A DNA stretch of 64,000 nt, from contig NZ_CP094351.1 in NCBI RefSeq assembly GCF_022807995.1, positions 370,501-434,500 on the forward strand, written 5' to 3'. The stretch is from Pseudomonas orientalis. GTDB taxonomy: Bacteria > Pseudomonadota > Gammaproteobacteria > Pseudomonadales > Pseudomonadaceae. The notes beneath the pieces are model-generated. The model made no database searches. It saw only the letters and a list, made by a program, of their open reading frames with translations, and was not told the DNA's origin. A program made the translations under genes and the position numbers. Of this stretch, positions 55,696 to 64,000 are shown in pieces; within the stretch, counting starts at the first letter, position 1; each line of letters opens with the position of its first letter.

Positions 55696-57228
55696 GTGAC
55701 TGCGCTAAACCTGATTCCAGGCCAACTGAGCCTCGCCCAACTGCGGGCCATCTACCAGCAGCCGGTAACCCTCAGCCTGGATGACAGCGCCACGGCGCAG
55801 ATCGAAGCCAGTGTGGCCTGCGTGGAGCAGATTCTCGCCGAGAACCGCACGGCGTATGGCATCAACACCGGTTTTGGCCTGCTGGCCTCGACCCGCATCG
55901 CCAGTGAAGACCTGGAAAACCTTCAGCGTTCGCTGGTGCTGTCCCATGCCGCCGGTGTGGGTGAGCCGATCAGCGATGCGCTGGTGCGGCTGGTCATGGT
56001 GCTCAAGGTCAACAGCCTGAGCCGCGGGTTCTCCGGGATTCGTCGGCAGGTAATCGACGCGCTGATCGCGCTGATCAACGCTGAGGTGTACCCGCACATT
56101 CCGCTTAAAGGTTCGGTCGGTGCATCCGGTGACTTGGCGCCCCTGGCCCATATGTCCCTGGTGCTGCTCGGCGAAGGCAAGGCGCGCTACAAGGGCGAAT
56201 GGCTGGAGGCGCCCGAGGCACTGAAAGTCGCCGGCCTGACGCCGCTGACCCTCGCCGCCAAGGAAGGCCTGGCCCTGCTCAACGGCACCCAGGTGTCCAC
56301 CGCCTATGCCTTGCGCGGTCTGTTCGAAGGCGAAGACCTGTTTGCCGGCGCCCTCGCTTGCGGCGGCCTGACCGTGGAAGCGGTGCTTGGCTCGCGCTCG
56401 CCGTTCGACGCACGGATTCATGCCGCACGCGGCCAGCGTGGGCAGATCGACGCCGCTGCGGCCTATCGCAACTTGCTCGGCGAAAGCAGCCAGGTGTCCC
56501 AATCGCACCAGAACTGCGACAAGGTGCAAGACCCTTATTCCCTGCGCTGCCAGCCGCAGGTCATGGGCGCGTGCCTGACCCAGTTCCGCCAGGCCGCCGA
56601 GGTGCTGGTGGTGGAGGCCAACGCGGTATCGGACAACCCGCTGGTGTTCGCGGCCGAGGGCGATGTGATTTCCGGCGGTAACTTCCACGCGGAACCGGTG
56701 GCCATGGCCGCCGACAACATGGCGTTGGCCATCGCAGAGATCGGCTCCCTGAGCGAGCGGCGTATCTCGTTGATGATGGACAAGCACATGTCGCAACTGC
56801 CGCCGTTCCTGGTGGGCAATGGCGGGGTCAACTCCGGCTTCATGATCGCCCAGGTCACCGCCGCTGCGCTCGCCAGCGAGAACAAGGCGCTGGCCCACCC
56901 GCACAGCGTCGACAGCCTGCCGACCTCGGCCAACCAGGAAGACCACGTCTCCATGGCCCCGGCTGCGGGCAAGCGTCTGTGGGAAATGGCCGAGAACACT
57001 CGTGGCATTCTTGCGGTGGAATGGCTCGCCGCCTGCCAGGGCCTTGACCTGCGCGACGGCTTGAAAACCTCACCTGCCCTTGAAAAAGCCCGTGGCCTGC
57101 TGCGCGACAAAGTGGCGTTCTACGACAAGGACCGCTTCTTCGCCCCGGACATCATCGCCGCCAGCGAACTGCTCGCCAGCCGCTGCCTGAACGAGCTGGT
57201 GCCGGCCAGGTTGCTGCCGAGCCTGTAA
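55696..57228 (+). CDS. hutH2: Histidine ammonia-lyase HutH2
   Basis: A 510-residue active-type histidase that deaminates histidine to urocanate. The MIO-forming Ala-Ser-Gly is present in [23 protein letters not shown] (about 138-160). Other catalytic residues: Tyr in AYGINTGFG (about 53), [21 protein letters not shown] (about 275-295), DNPLVF, and Glu in [10 protein letters not shown] (about 415). The GTG at 55696 follows AAGGAGAA; the ATG two bases earlier is out of frame and stops at once. It should be the sole classical histidase of this locus. Confidence 0.96.
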   Translation: MTALNLIPGQLSLAQLRAIYQQPVTLSLDDSATAQIEASVACVEQILAENRTAYGINTGFGLLASTRIASEDLENLQRSLVLSHAAGVGEPISDALVRLVMVLKVNSLSRGFSGIRRQVIDALIALINAEVYPHIPLKGSVGASGDLAPLAHMSLVLLGEGKARYKGEWLEAPEALKVAGLTPLTLAAKEGLALLNGTQVSTAYALRGLFEGEDLFAGALACGGLTVEAVLGSRSPFDARIHAARGQRGQIDAAAAYRNLLGESSQVSQSHQNCDKVQDPYSLRCQPQVMGACLTQFRQAAEVLVVEANAVSDNPLVFAAEGDVISGGNFHAEPVAMAADNMALAIAEIGSLSERRISLMMDKHMSQLPPFLVGNGGVNSGFMIAQVTAAALASENKALAHPHSVDSLPTSANQEDHVSMAPAAGKRLWEMAENTRGILAVEWLAACQGLDLRDGLKTSPALEKARGLLRDKVAFYDKDRFFAPDIIAASELLASRCLNELVPARLLPSL

Positions 57229-57244
57229 CCCACCGCCGCCCTAC

Positions 57245-57345
57245 TGTAGGAGCGAGCTTGCTCGCGAAAATCGCCAACGATGACGCGGGAAACCTGACAC
57301 CCCTGGGCGTTCTCAGGTTTTTCGCGAGCAAGCTCGCTCCTACAG
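57245..57345. repeat. REPIN, GTAGGAGCGAGCTTGCTCGCGA family
   Basis: An inverted REP pair between hutH2 and the histidine permease gene, inside the hut operon. Confidence 0.93.
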
Positions 57346-57389
57346 GTGAGGTCGTTTTTTCTCGGGATAAAAATAACTAGGGAAGAGAA

Positions 57390-58799
57390 ATGCACCCGCC
57401 AGAAAAAGGTTTGAAACGCGGGCTCAACGCCCGACATATTCGCTTCATGGCACTCGGTTCCGCGATCGGCACCGGGCTGTTCTACGGCTCCGCCTCCGCC
57501 ATCCAGATGGCCGGCCCCGCCGTACTGCTGGCCTACCTGATCGGCGGCGCCGCCGTCTTCATGGTGATGCGCGCCCTCGGCGAAATGGCCGTGCACAACC
57601 CGGTGTCCGGCTCGTTCGGCCACTACGCCAGCACTTACCTGGGGCCCATGGCCGGGTTTATCCTCGGCTGGACCTACGCCTTTGAAATGATCATCGTCTG
57701 CCTCGCCGACGTCACCGCGTTCGGCATCTACATGGGCTTCTGGTTTCCCGAGGTCGCGCGTTGGGTCTGGGTGCTGGGCATCGTGTTTTTGATCGGCGGC
57801 CTGAACCTGTGCAACGTCAAAGTGTTTGGCGAGATGGAGTTCTGGCTGTCACTGCTCAAGGTCGGCGCCATTGTCGCGATGATCCTCGGCGGCTTCGGCA
57901 TCATGCTGTTCGGTATTCATTCGGCCGGTGAAACCCAGGCTGCCGGCTTGAGCAACCTGTGGGCCCATGGCGGCTTCATGCCCAACGGCATCGGCGGCCT
58001 GATCGCGTCCTTCGCCGTGGTGATGTTTGCCTTCGGCGGTATCGAAATCATCGGCATCACCGCCGGGGAAGCCAAGGACCCGCAGCGCGTGATCCCCAAG
58101 GCGATCAACGCCGTACCGCTGCGCATCCTGCTGTTCTACGTGCTGACCCTGTTTGTGCTGATGGCGATCTACCCGTGGCCGCAGATCGGCAGCCAGGGCA
58201 GCCCGTTCGTGCAGATTTTCAGCAACCTGGGAATCGGCTCGGCGGCGACCATCCTCAATATCGTAGTGATCTCGGCAGCGGTATCGGCCATCAACAGTGA
58301 CATCTTCGGCGCCGGCCGCATGATGTACGGCCTGGCCCAGCAAGGGCAGGCGCCCAAGGGCTTCGCGCAATTGTCCAAACAGGGCGTACCGTGGATGACC
58401 GTGGTGGTGATGGGGGCGGCGCTGCTGGGCGGCGTGGTGCTCAACTACCTGATCCCGGAAAACGTGTTCCTGCTGATCGCCTCGATTGCCACCTTTGCCA
58501 CCGTGTGGGTGTGGCTGATGATCCTGTTTACCCAGGTCGCCATGCGCCGCTCGATGAGCAAGGAGCAGGTGGCAGAGCTGAAATTCCCGGTGCCGTTCTG
58601 GCCGTATGCGCCGGCAGCAGCCATTGTGTTCATGCTGTTTGTGTTTGGCGTGCTCGGTTACTTCCCCGACACTCAGGCGGCCTTGATGGTCGGAGCGGTA
58701 TGGATCGTGTTGCTGATCGTTGCCTATCTGCTGTGGGTCAGGCCCGCTGCCGGGCAAGCGGCCAAGGTTCATTACGAACAGGCTTTGTCTCATCGATAA
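57390..58799 (+). CDS. hutT: Histidine permease HutT (amino acid permease, APC family)
   Basis: A 469-residue, 12-span proton-coupled permease. The N-terminus [31 protein letters not shown] is typical of AAP-type transporters, and the conserved [40 protein letters not shown] lies in the middle. In the hut operon it is expected to import histidine (hutTh in P. fluorescens usage). It has a GGGAAGAG ribosome site and is followed by hutI after 15 bases. Confidence 0.93.
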   Translation: MHPPEKGLKRGLNARHIRFMALGSAIGTGLFYGSASAIQMAGPAVLLAYLIGGAAVFMVMRALGEMAVHNPVSGSFGHYASTYLGPMAGFILGWTYAFEMIIVCLADVTAFGIYMGFWFPEVARWVWVLGIVFLIGGLNLCNVKVFGEMEFWLSLLKVGAIVAMILGGFGIMLFGIHSAGETQAAGLSNLWAHGGFMPNGIGGLIASFAVVMFAFGGIEIIGITAGEAKDPQRVIPKAINAVPLRILLFYVLTLFVLMAIYPWPQIGSQGSPFVQIFSNLGIGSAATILNIVVISAAVSAINSDIFGAGRMMYGLAQQGQAPKGFAQLSKQGVPWMTVVVMGAALLGGVVLNYLIPENVFLLIASIATFATVWVWLMILFTQVAMRRSMSKEQVAELKFPVPFWPYAPAAAIVFMLFVFGVLGYFPDTQAALMVGAVWIVLLIVAYLLWVRPAAGQAAKVHYEQALSHR

Positions 58800-58814
58800 C
58801 TTAGGGAGGCGTTG

Positions 58815-60020
58815 ATGAAAACCCTTTGGCAACACTGCCACGTAGCAACGATGGCCCAGGGCAAATACTCGATCATCGAGGATGCTGCCATGGTGACTGC
58901 GGGTTCGCTGATCGAGTGGATCGGCCCGCGCAGCCAGGCGCCAACGGCGGATTACGCCCAGGTGCATGACCTGCAAGGCGCGTGGGTCACCCCCGGCCTG
59001 GTCGACTGCCACACCCACACCGTGTTCGGCGGCAACCGCAGCGGCGAGTTCGAGCAGCGCCTAGAAGGCGTCAGCTACGCTGAAATCGCGGCCCAGGGCG
59101 GTGGCATTGCCAGCACCGTGCGGGCCACCCGTGCAGCGACGGAAGATGAATTGTTTGCCAGTGCTGAAAAGCGCCTGCGCAGTCTTTTGCGCGATGGTGT
59201 GACCACGGTAGAAATCAAGTCCGGCTACGGCCTGGATCTGGCCAACGAACGCAAGATGCTGCGCGTGGCGCGGCGCCTTGGCGAATCGCTTCCGGTGAGC
59301 GTGCGCGCTACCTGTCTGGCGGCCCACGCGCTGCCGCCTGAGTACAAAGACCGTGCCGATGACTACATCGAGCACATCTGCAGCGAGATGCTGCCGGCCC
59401 TGGCGGCAGAAGGCCTGGTGGATGCGGTGGACGCGTTCTGTGAATACCTGGCGTTCTCCACCGAGCAGGTCGAGCGCGTGTTCAAGGTTGCCCGGCAACT
59501 TGGCTTGCCGGTGAAGCTGCACGCCGAGCAACTCTCTTCGCTGCACGGTTCCAGCCTCGCGGCGCGTTATCAGGCGTTGTCGGCGGATCACCTGGAATTC
59601 ATGACCGAAGAGGATGCCATCGCCATGGCCGCTGCAGGCACCGTTGCCGTGTTGCTGCCAGGCGCCTTCTACTTCCTGCGCGAAACCCAATTGCCGCCGA
59701 TGGACGCCCTGCGCAAGCACGGCGTGAAGATTGCCATCGCCAGCGACCTCAACCCTGGCACCTCGCCGGCCCTGTCAGTGCGCCTGATGCTGAACATGGC
59801 CTGCACCCTGTTCCGCATGACCCCCGAAGAAGCCCTGGCCGGCGCCACGCAGCACGCGGCTGCCGCGCTGGGCATGGGCGACACCCATGGTTCGCTGGAA
59901 GTGGGCAAGGTTGCGGATTTTGTCGCCTGGCAGATCGATCGCCCCGCCGACCTGGCCTATTGGCTGGGCGGCGAGCTGGATAAACGCATCGTACGCCATG
60001 GCGTCGATGTCACTGTTTAA
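58815..60020 (+). CDS. hutI: Imidazolonepropionase HutI
   Basis: A 401-residue metal-dependent amidohydrolase that opens imidazolonepropionate to formiminoglutamate. Metal ligands: [13 protein letters not shown] (about 72-76), [13 protein letters not shown] (His about 174), [12 protein letters not shown] (His about 237) and Asp in [11 protein letters not shown] (about 312). The ATG at 58815 follows GGGAGG; a TTG one codon earlier would add one residue. Confidence 0.97.
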   Translation: MKTLWQHCHVATMAQGKYSIIEDAAMVTAGSLIEWIGPRSQAPTADYAQVHDLQGAWVTPGLVDCHTHTVFGGNRSGEFEQRLEGVSYAEIAAQGGGIASTVRATRAATEDELFASAEKRLRSLLRDGVTTVEIKSGYGLDLANERKMLRVARRLGESLPVSVRATCLAAHALPPEYKDRADDYIEHICSEMLPALAAEGLVDAVDAFCEYLAFSTEQVERVFKVARQLGLPVKLHAEQLSSLHGSSLAARYQALSADHLEFMTEEDAIAMAAAGTVAVLLPGAFYFLRETQLPPMDALRKHGVKIAIASDLNPGTSPALSVRLMLNMACTLFRMTPEEALAGATQHAAAALGMGDTHGSLEVGKVADFVAWQIDRPADLAYWLGGELDKRIVRHGVDVTV

Positions 60021-60059
60021 CTGCGTTTGTGACTGCATTTGTAAATAGGGAGCATCGTT

Positions 60060-60860
60060 GTGGATAAGGTTCTGACATTCAAGCAAGGCCGCGTACCGCT
60101 GCTGATCAGCATGCCCCACGCCGGCCTGCTTCTGACGCCTGCGGTCGAGGCCGGGTTGATCCCCGAGGCGCAAAGCCTGCCGGACACCGACTGGCATATT
60201 CCCTTGTTGTATGACTTTGCCGAAGAGCTGGGCGCCAGCACCCTGGCGGCCGAGTATTCGCGGTTTGTCATCGACCTGAACCGACCATCCGATAACAAGC
60301 CGCTCTATGCGGGCGCCACCACCGGCCTGTACCCGGAGACGCTGTTCGATGGCGTGCCGTTGTTCCGAGAAGGGCAAACGCCGTCCGAAGCCGAGCGCGC
60401 CACCTACCTGCAGAAAATCTGGGGCCCGTATCACCGCACGCTGCAAGAAGAACTGGCGCGCCTCAAGGCCGAATTCGGCTATGCGTTGCTGTTCGACGCG
60501 CACTCGATCCGCTCCGTGATCCCGCACCTGTTCGACGGCAAATTGCCGGACTTCAACCTCGGCACCTTCAATGGCGCCGCGTGCGATCCCGAACTGGCCG
60601 GCCAGCTGGAAGCCATCTGTGCTCAGCATCCTCAGTACACCCACGTGCTGAACGGACGTTTCAAGGGCGGTCACATTACCCGCCACTACGGTAATCCGGC
60701 GCAGGATATTCATGCGGTGCAGTTGGAGTTGTGCCAGAGCACGTATATGGAAGAGGTCGAGCCGTTCCGGTATCGCCCCGACCTGGCCGAGCCGACCCAG
60801 GTGGTGTTGAAGCAATTGCTCAAAGCCTTGCTGGCGTGGGGGCAAACGCACTATCGATAA
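60060..60860 (+). CDS. hutG: N-formylglutamate deformylase HutG
   Basis: A 266-residue enzyme giving glutamate and formate, the last step after HutF. Conserved: PLLISMPHAGLLL (about 14-26), DTDWHIPLLYDFAEELGAS, RFVIDLNRPSDN and FDAHSIRSVIP (about 145). The start is GTG at 60060 with GGGAGC upstream. It closes the hut operon. Confidence 0.95.
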   Translation: MDKVLTFKQGRVPLLISMPHAGLLLTPAVEAGLIPEAQSLPDTDWHIPLLYDFAEELGASTLAAEYSRFVIDLNRPSDNKPLYAGATTGLYPETLFDGVPLFREGQTPSEAERATYLQKIWGPYHRTLQEELARLKAEFGYALLFDAHSIRSVIPHLFDGKLPDFNLGTFNGAACDPELAGQLEAICAQHPQYTHVLNGRFKGGHITRHYGNPAQDIHAVQLELCQSTYMEEVEPFRYRPDLAEPTQVVLKQLLKALLAWGQTHYR

Positions 60861-60981
60861 AGGCTGACGCGGGTCCAGGCGTTCAAGGACATGCTCATTG
60901 CACAATTCGGGTTTATGATGCCAGACAGCAGAATAATAGACGTCCCCCCAGGGATGGACCCGACACCCCACGGAGCGCGCA

Positions 60982-61953
60982 ATGCAGACTTGGTACCCGC
61001 AGATCAAACCCTATGCCCGGCACGATCTGGCAGTCGATGATGTTCACACGCTGTACGTCGATGAAAGCGGCTCCCCCGAGGGCCTGCCTGTGGTGTTCAT
61101 CCACGGCGGCCCCGGCTCCGGTTGCGACGCGCAGAGCCGTTGCTACTTCGATCCGAACCTGTACCGTATTGTCACCTTCGACCAGCGCGGTTGCGGGCGC
61201 TCCACACCCCGCGCGAGCCTTGAAAACAACACCACCTGGGACCTGGTCGCCGACCTTGAGCGCATCCGCGAGCACCTGGGCATCGACAAGTGGGTGCTGT
61301 TCGGCGGCTCCTGGGGATCGACGCTGTCCCTGGCCTACGCACAAACCCACCCAGAGCGCGTGCATGGCTTGATCGTGCGCGGAATTTTCCTGGCGCGTCC
61401 TCAGGACATTCGCTGGTTCTACCAGGAGGGCGCGAGCCGACTGTTCCCGGATTACTGGCAGGATTACCTGGCCCCGATCCCGTTGGAAGAGCGTCACGAC
61501 ATGATCGCGGCGTATCACAAGCGTCTGACCGGCAACGATCAGATCGCCCAGATGCACGCGGCCAAGGCCTGGTCCGGCTGGGAAGGGCGCATGCTGGGCC
61601 TGTGTCCGAGTCCGCAGCATGTCGAGCGCTTCTCCGAGCCGCAGCGTGCCTTGTCCATTGCCCGTATCGAATGCCATTACTTCACCAATAACTCGTTCCT
61701 GGAGCCAGACCAGCTGATTCGCGATATGCACAAGATCGCCCATCTGCCCGGGGTCATCATTCACGGCCGCTACGATATGATTTGCCCGCTGGATAACGCC
61801 TGGGATCTGCATCAGGCCTGGCCGAACAGTGAATTGCAGGTGATCCGCGAGGCGGGGCATGCCGCGTCCGAGCCTGGCATTACCGACGCGTTGGTCCGCG
61901 CAACCGGCGAAATGGCACGGCGCCTGCTTGATTTGCCGCCAGAAGAAGCATGA
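60982..61953 (+). CDS. pip: Prolyl aminopeptidase
   Basis: A 323-residue alpha/beta hydrolase (peptidase S33) that releases N-terminal proline. The oxyanion motif is FIHGGPGSG (about 37), [10 protein letters not shown] follows, and the nucleophile is Ser in [14 protein letters not shown] (about 112). The catalytic Asp is in GRYDMICP (about 268) and His in [10 protein letters not shown] (about 296). The stop overlaps the dtd start by 4 bases. Confidence 0.96.
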   Translation: MQTWYPQIKPYARHDLAVDDVHTLYVDESGSPEGLPVVFIHGGPGSGCDAQSRCYFDPNLYRIVTFDQRGCGRSTPRASLENNTTWDLVADLERIREHLGIDKWVLFGGSWGSTLSLAYAQTHPERVHGLIVRGIFLARPQDIRWFYQEGASRLFPDYWQDYLAPIPLEERHDMIAAYHKRLTGNDQIAQMHAAKAWSGWEGRMLGLCPSPQHVERFSEPQRALSIARIECHYFTNNSFLEPDQLIRDMHKIAHLPGVIIHGRYDMICPLDNAWDLHQAWPNSELQVIREAGHAASEPGITDALVRATGEMARRLLDLPPEEA

Positions 61954-62387
61954 AGGGCCTGTTGCAACGGGTGCGAGGCGCCCGCGTCGAGGTGGCTGGC
62001 GAAATAGTTGGGGCGATTGACCAGGGTTTGCTGGTGCTGGTGGCCGTCGAACCTTCAGATACGCCCGAGAGCGCCGATAAACTGCTGCACAAACTGCTTA
62101 ACTATCGAGTGTTCAGTGACGATGAGGGCAAGATGAACCTGTCGTTGAAGGATATCGGCGGTGGTTTGCTGCTGGTGTCGCAGTTCACCCTGGCGGCGGA
62201 CACCAAAAGCGGGCTGCGGCCGAGCTTCTCCACGGCGGCCCCGCCGGCCCTGGGAGCGGCGCTTTTTGATCACTTGTTGTTACAAGCGCAACAATTGCAT
62301 GGCAAGGTGGCATCAGGGCGTTTTGGCGCGGATATGCAGGTGCATTTGGTCAATGATGGCCCTGTGACCTTTCTCTTACAGACCTGA
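61950..62387 (+). CDS. dtd: D-aminoacyl-tRNA deacylase
   Basis: A 145-residue enzyme that hydrolyses D-aminoacyl-tRNAs. The two signature motifs are [17 protein letters not shown] (about 78-94) and the Gly-Pro segment [13 protein letters not shown] at the C-terminus (about 131-143). It is coupled to pip by an ATGA overlap. Confidence 0.97.
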   Translation: MKGLLQRVRGARVEVAGEIVGAIDQGLLVLVAVEPSDTPESADKLLHKLLNYRVFSDDEGKMNLSLKDIGGGLLLVSQFTLAADTKSGLRPSFSTAAPPALGAALFDHLLLQAQQLHGKVASGRFGADMQVHLVNDGPVTFLLQT

Positions 62388-62585
62388 ATGTATGAAAAAC
62401 GACGTTAATGCCTAAAAACGCAGGGTTTCGCTACAAATACTTCGTTGTCCCTGATGCGTTGTCTCGCGGGCTGCTAGATAATCGCGCGCTACGGGGATCA
62501 GCGTTGTTTGGTCCATTTTTGACTTAGGTAGAGACTTGTCCGACAAACCAGTGGGGAATCATTTTGCCCCTGAGGAGTCGGAACA

Positions 62586-62612
62586 ATGCTCGCCAACCTG
62601 GCATATAGATAG
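62586..62612 (+). CDS. Possible 8-residue leader peptide upstream of opgG
   Basis: A minimal reading frame (ATG then seven codons and TAG; MLANLAYR) has a strong GAGGAG site (62572-62577) 8 bases before its ATG, better than that of opgG itself. A GGGG-N10-CCCC hairpin (62553-62570) precedes the site. The frame runs into the terminator-like hairpin at 62593-62629, the layout of a transcription attenuator. There is no direct proof that it is translated. Confidence 0.4.
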   Translation: MLANLAYR

Positions 62613-62629
62613 CTGGCCGTTGGTTTTTT
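62593..62629 (+). terminator. Terminator-like hairpin in the opgG leader (possible attenuator)
   Basis: CCAAC-ct-GGC pairs with GCC-GTTGG (62593-62623), an 8-pair stem with a 2-base bulge, followed directly by T6 (62624-62629). It lies 25 bases before the opgG start. Confidence 0.5.
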
Positions 62630-62654
62630 GATCTGTTTTCGGCGAGGGTTGCTC

Positions 62655-64000
62655 GTGATTGTTAGTCCCTGTAATGCACCAAAATTGTCTGCCAAACGGT
62701 TACGAAACGCACTGGTGACGGGCTCTGCCCTGTTCTGCCTGTTCGGCGCGGGTCAACTGTGGGCATTCAGTCTGGACGATGTATCGGCCAAGGCAAAAGA
62801 GCTGGCTGGGCAGAAATACGAAGCTCCGCGCAGCAATCTGCCGAACGAATTCCGCGAAATGAAATTCGCTGATTACCAGAAAATTCGTTTCCGCAATGAA
62901 AAAGCCGAGTGGGCCGATCAGAACACCCCGTTCAAGCTGTCCTTCTATCACCAGGGTATGCACTTCGATACGCCGGTGAAAATCAATGAAGTCACCGCTG
63001 ACAGTGTCCAGGAAATCAAGTACGACCCCAATCGCTTCGATTTCGGCGACGTGAAATTTGATCCGAAAGCCACCGAACAGTTGGGTTATGCCGGCTTCCG
63101 GGTGCTGTTCCCGATCAACAAGGCCGACAAGCAAGACGAAATCATGACCATGCTCGGCGCCAGCTATTTCCGCGTCGTCGGCAAGGACCAGGTGTATGGC
63201 CTGTCCGCCCGTGGTCTGGCGATCGACACTGCGCTGCCGTCCGGCGAAGAATTCCCGCGTTTCACCGAGTTCTGGATCGAGCGTCCGAAGCCGGGCGACA
63301 AGCACCTGGTGATCTTCGCCCTGCTGGATTCGCCGCGTGCGACCGGCGCCTACCGTCTGATTCTGCGTCCGGGCACCGACACCGTGGTCGACGTCAAATC
63401 CCAGATGTACCTGCGCGACAAGGTGAGCAAGCTGGGCGTGGCCCCGCTGACCTCGATGTTCCTGTTTGGCGCCAACCAGCCGTCCAAGGTCCTCAACTAC
63501 CGTCGTGAGCTGCACGATTCCAGCGGCCTGTCGATCCATGCCGGCAATGGCGAGTGGATCTGGCGCCCGCTGAACAATCCTAAACACCTGTCGGTCAGCA
63601 ACTTCAGCGTGGAAAACCCGCGTGGGTTCGGCCTGCTGCAACGCGGCCGCAACTTCAGCCACTACGAAGACCTGGACGACAACTACGACAAGCGCCCAAG
63701 CGCCTGGATCGAACCTGAGGGCGACTGGGGCAAAGGCACCGTCGACCTGGTAGAAATTCCGACCGCTGACGAAACCAACGACAACATCGTTGCCTTCTGG
63801 AGCCCGGCCGAACTGCCGGAAGTCGGCAAGCCGCTGGATGTGTCCTACCGCCTGCACTGGACGCTGGACGATGCCGCCTTCCATTCGCCGGACAGCGCCT
63901 GGGTCAAGCAGACCCTGCGTTCCACCGGTGACGTGAAGCAATCCAACCTGATCCGTCAACCGGACGGCACCGTCGCTTATCTGGTGGACTTCGAAGGCCC
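62655..64000 (+). CDS. opgG: Glucans biosynthesis protein G (OpgG/MdoG), partial at 3' end
   Basis: The first 448 codons are present and the frame is open at the window end. It is a periplasmic protein needed for osmoregulated periplasmic glucan backbone synthesis. The start is GTG at 62655 with GAGGG upstream. The signal peptide spans about 1-37 ([19 protein letters not shown] then FSLDDV). The MdoG domain follows with [56 protein letters not shown] and [26 protein letters not shown]. opgH probably follows outside the window. Confidence 0.96.
   Translation, partial: MIVSPCNAPKLSAKRLRNALVTGSALFCLFGAGQLWAFSLDDVSAKAKELAGQKYEAPRSNLPNEFREMKFADYQKIRFRNEKAEWADQNTPFKLSFYHQGMHFDTPVKINEVTADSVQEIKYDPNRFDFGDVKFDPKATEQLGYAGFRVLFPINKADKQDEIMTMLGASYFRVVGKDQVYGLSARGLAIDTALPSGEEFPRFTEFWIERPKPGDKHLVIFALLDSPRATGAYRLILRPGTDTVVDVKSQMYLRDKVSKLGVAPLTSMFLFGANQPSKVLNYRRELHDSSGLSIHAGNGEWIWRPLNNPKHLSVSNFSVENPRGFGLLQRGRNFSHYEDLDDNYDKRPSAWIEPEGDWGKGTVDLVEIPTADETNDNIVAFWSPAELPEVGKPLDVSYRLHWTLDDAAFHSPDSAWVKQTLRSTGDVKQSNLIRQPDGTVAYLVDFEG

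Noticed and set aside
17503..57345. CRISPR array made of the repeated GGGAGGGGGCTTGCCCCC units
   Set aside because: Units are scattered singly or as inverted pairs between genes, not regularly spaced direct repeats; they are REP/REPIN elements.

Overview
The window reads as chromosomal DNA of a Pseudomonas fluorescens-group bacterium. The evidence is the gene order (mutY-asmA, hisBHAF, envC-ctpA-gpmI-secB, ntrBC, glnA, thiI, typA, glgP-fbp, a complete hut locus, pip-dtd-opgG), the high-GC coding style from about 11.9 kb onward, and two abundant REP/REPIN families (GGGAGGGGGCTTGCCCCCGA type and GTAGGAGCGAGCTTGCTCGCGA type) between genes.

Region 1 (1-11,357, all minus strand) looks accessory. 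Its base composition is visibly more AT-rich, it has no REPs, and it stops beside a tRNA-Phe gene. It encodes a complete type I secretion cassette (TolC-like, HlyB-like, HlyD-like), an unrecognised 268-residue membrane-anchored protein, and a very large RTX protein that runs off the left edge. The RTX protein combines an FrpC-like calcium-binding region, RTX repeats, a subtilisin-like (S8) domain and a proprotein-convertase P domain. Its S8 domain shows Glu where the catalytic Asp is expected.

Region 2 (11.7-33.2 kb) is core genome: tRNA-Phe, yggX-mutY-asmA, an OFA-type MFS transporter, hisB-hisH-(DUF2164)-hisA-hisF, a periplasmic binding protein, the envelope genes yibQ/ctpA/envC, gpmI, yibN-grxC-secB, trmL, and ntrBC with a probable sigma54 promoter and NtrC operator.

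Region 3 (33.2-44.7 kb) holds a secreted chorismate mutase, a tiny DUF gene behind an unusual leader, glnA with a sigma54 promoter and NtrC-like sites, thiI, typA, a YkgJ-like protein, glgP, fbp and two lipoproteins. The leader of the tiny gene (33,391-33,594) contains two direct-repeat motifs, one pair upstream and one at the ribosome binding site. A single inverted copy lies between them, so it can form either an upstream long stem or a stem that hides the ribosome binding site. I regard this as the most interesting undescribed element in the window.

Region 4 (44.8-60.9 kb) is the histidine/urocanate utilisation locus: hutF divergent from hutCD, then hutU, a urocanate-type NCS1 permease, hutXWV (ABC uptake), two histidase paralogs, a histidine permease, hutI and hutG. 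HutC-type palindromes lie in the hutF/hutC gap and on the presumed start of a sigma54 promoter before hutU. The first histidase paralog (hutH1) lacks exactly the Ala-Ser-Gly that forms the MIO cofactor, while hutH2 keeps it, so only hutH2 should be a classical histidase. REP elements mark the module boundaries.

Region 5 (60.9-64.0 kb) has pip-dtd and the start of opgG. opgG is preceded by an 8-codon leader ORF with a strong ribosome binding site that overlaps a terminator-like hairpin.
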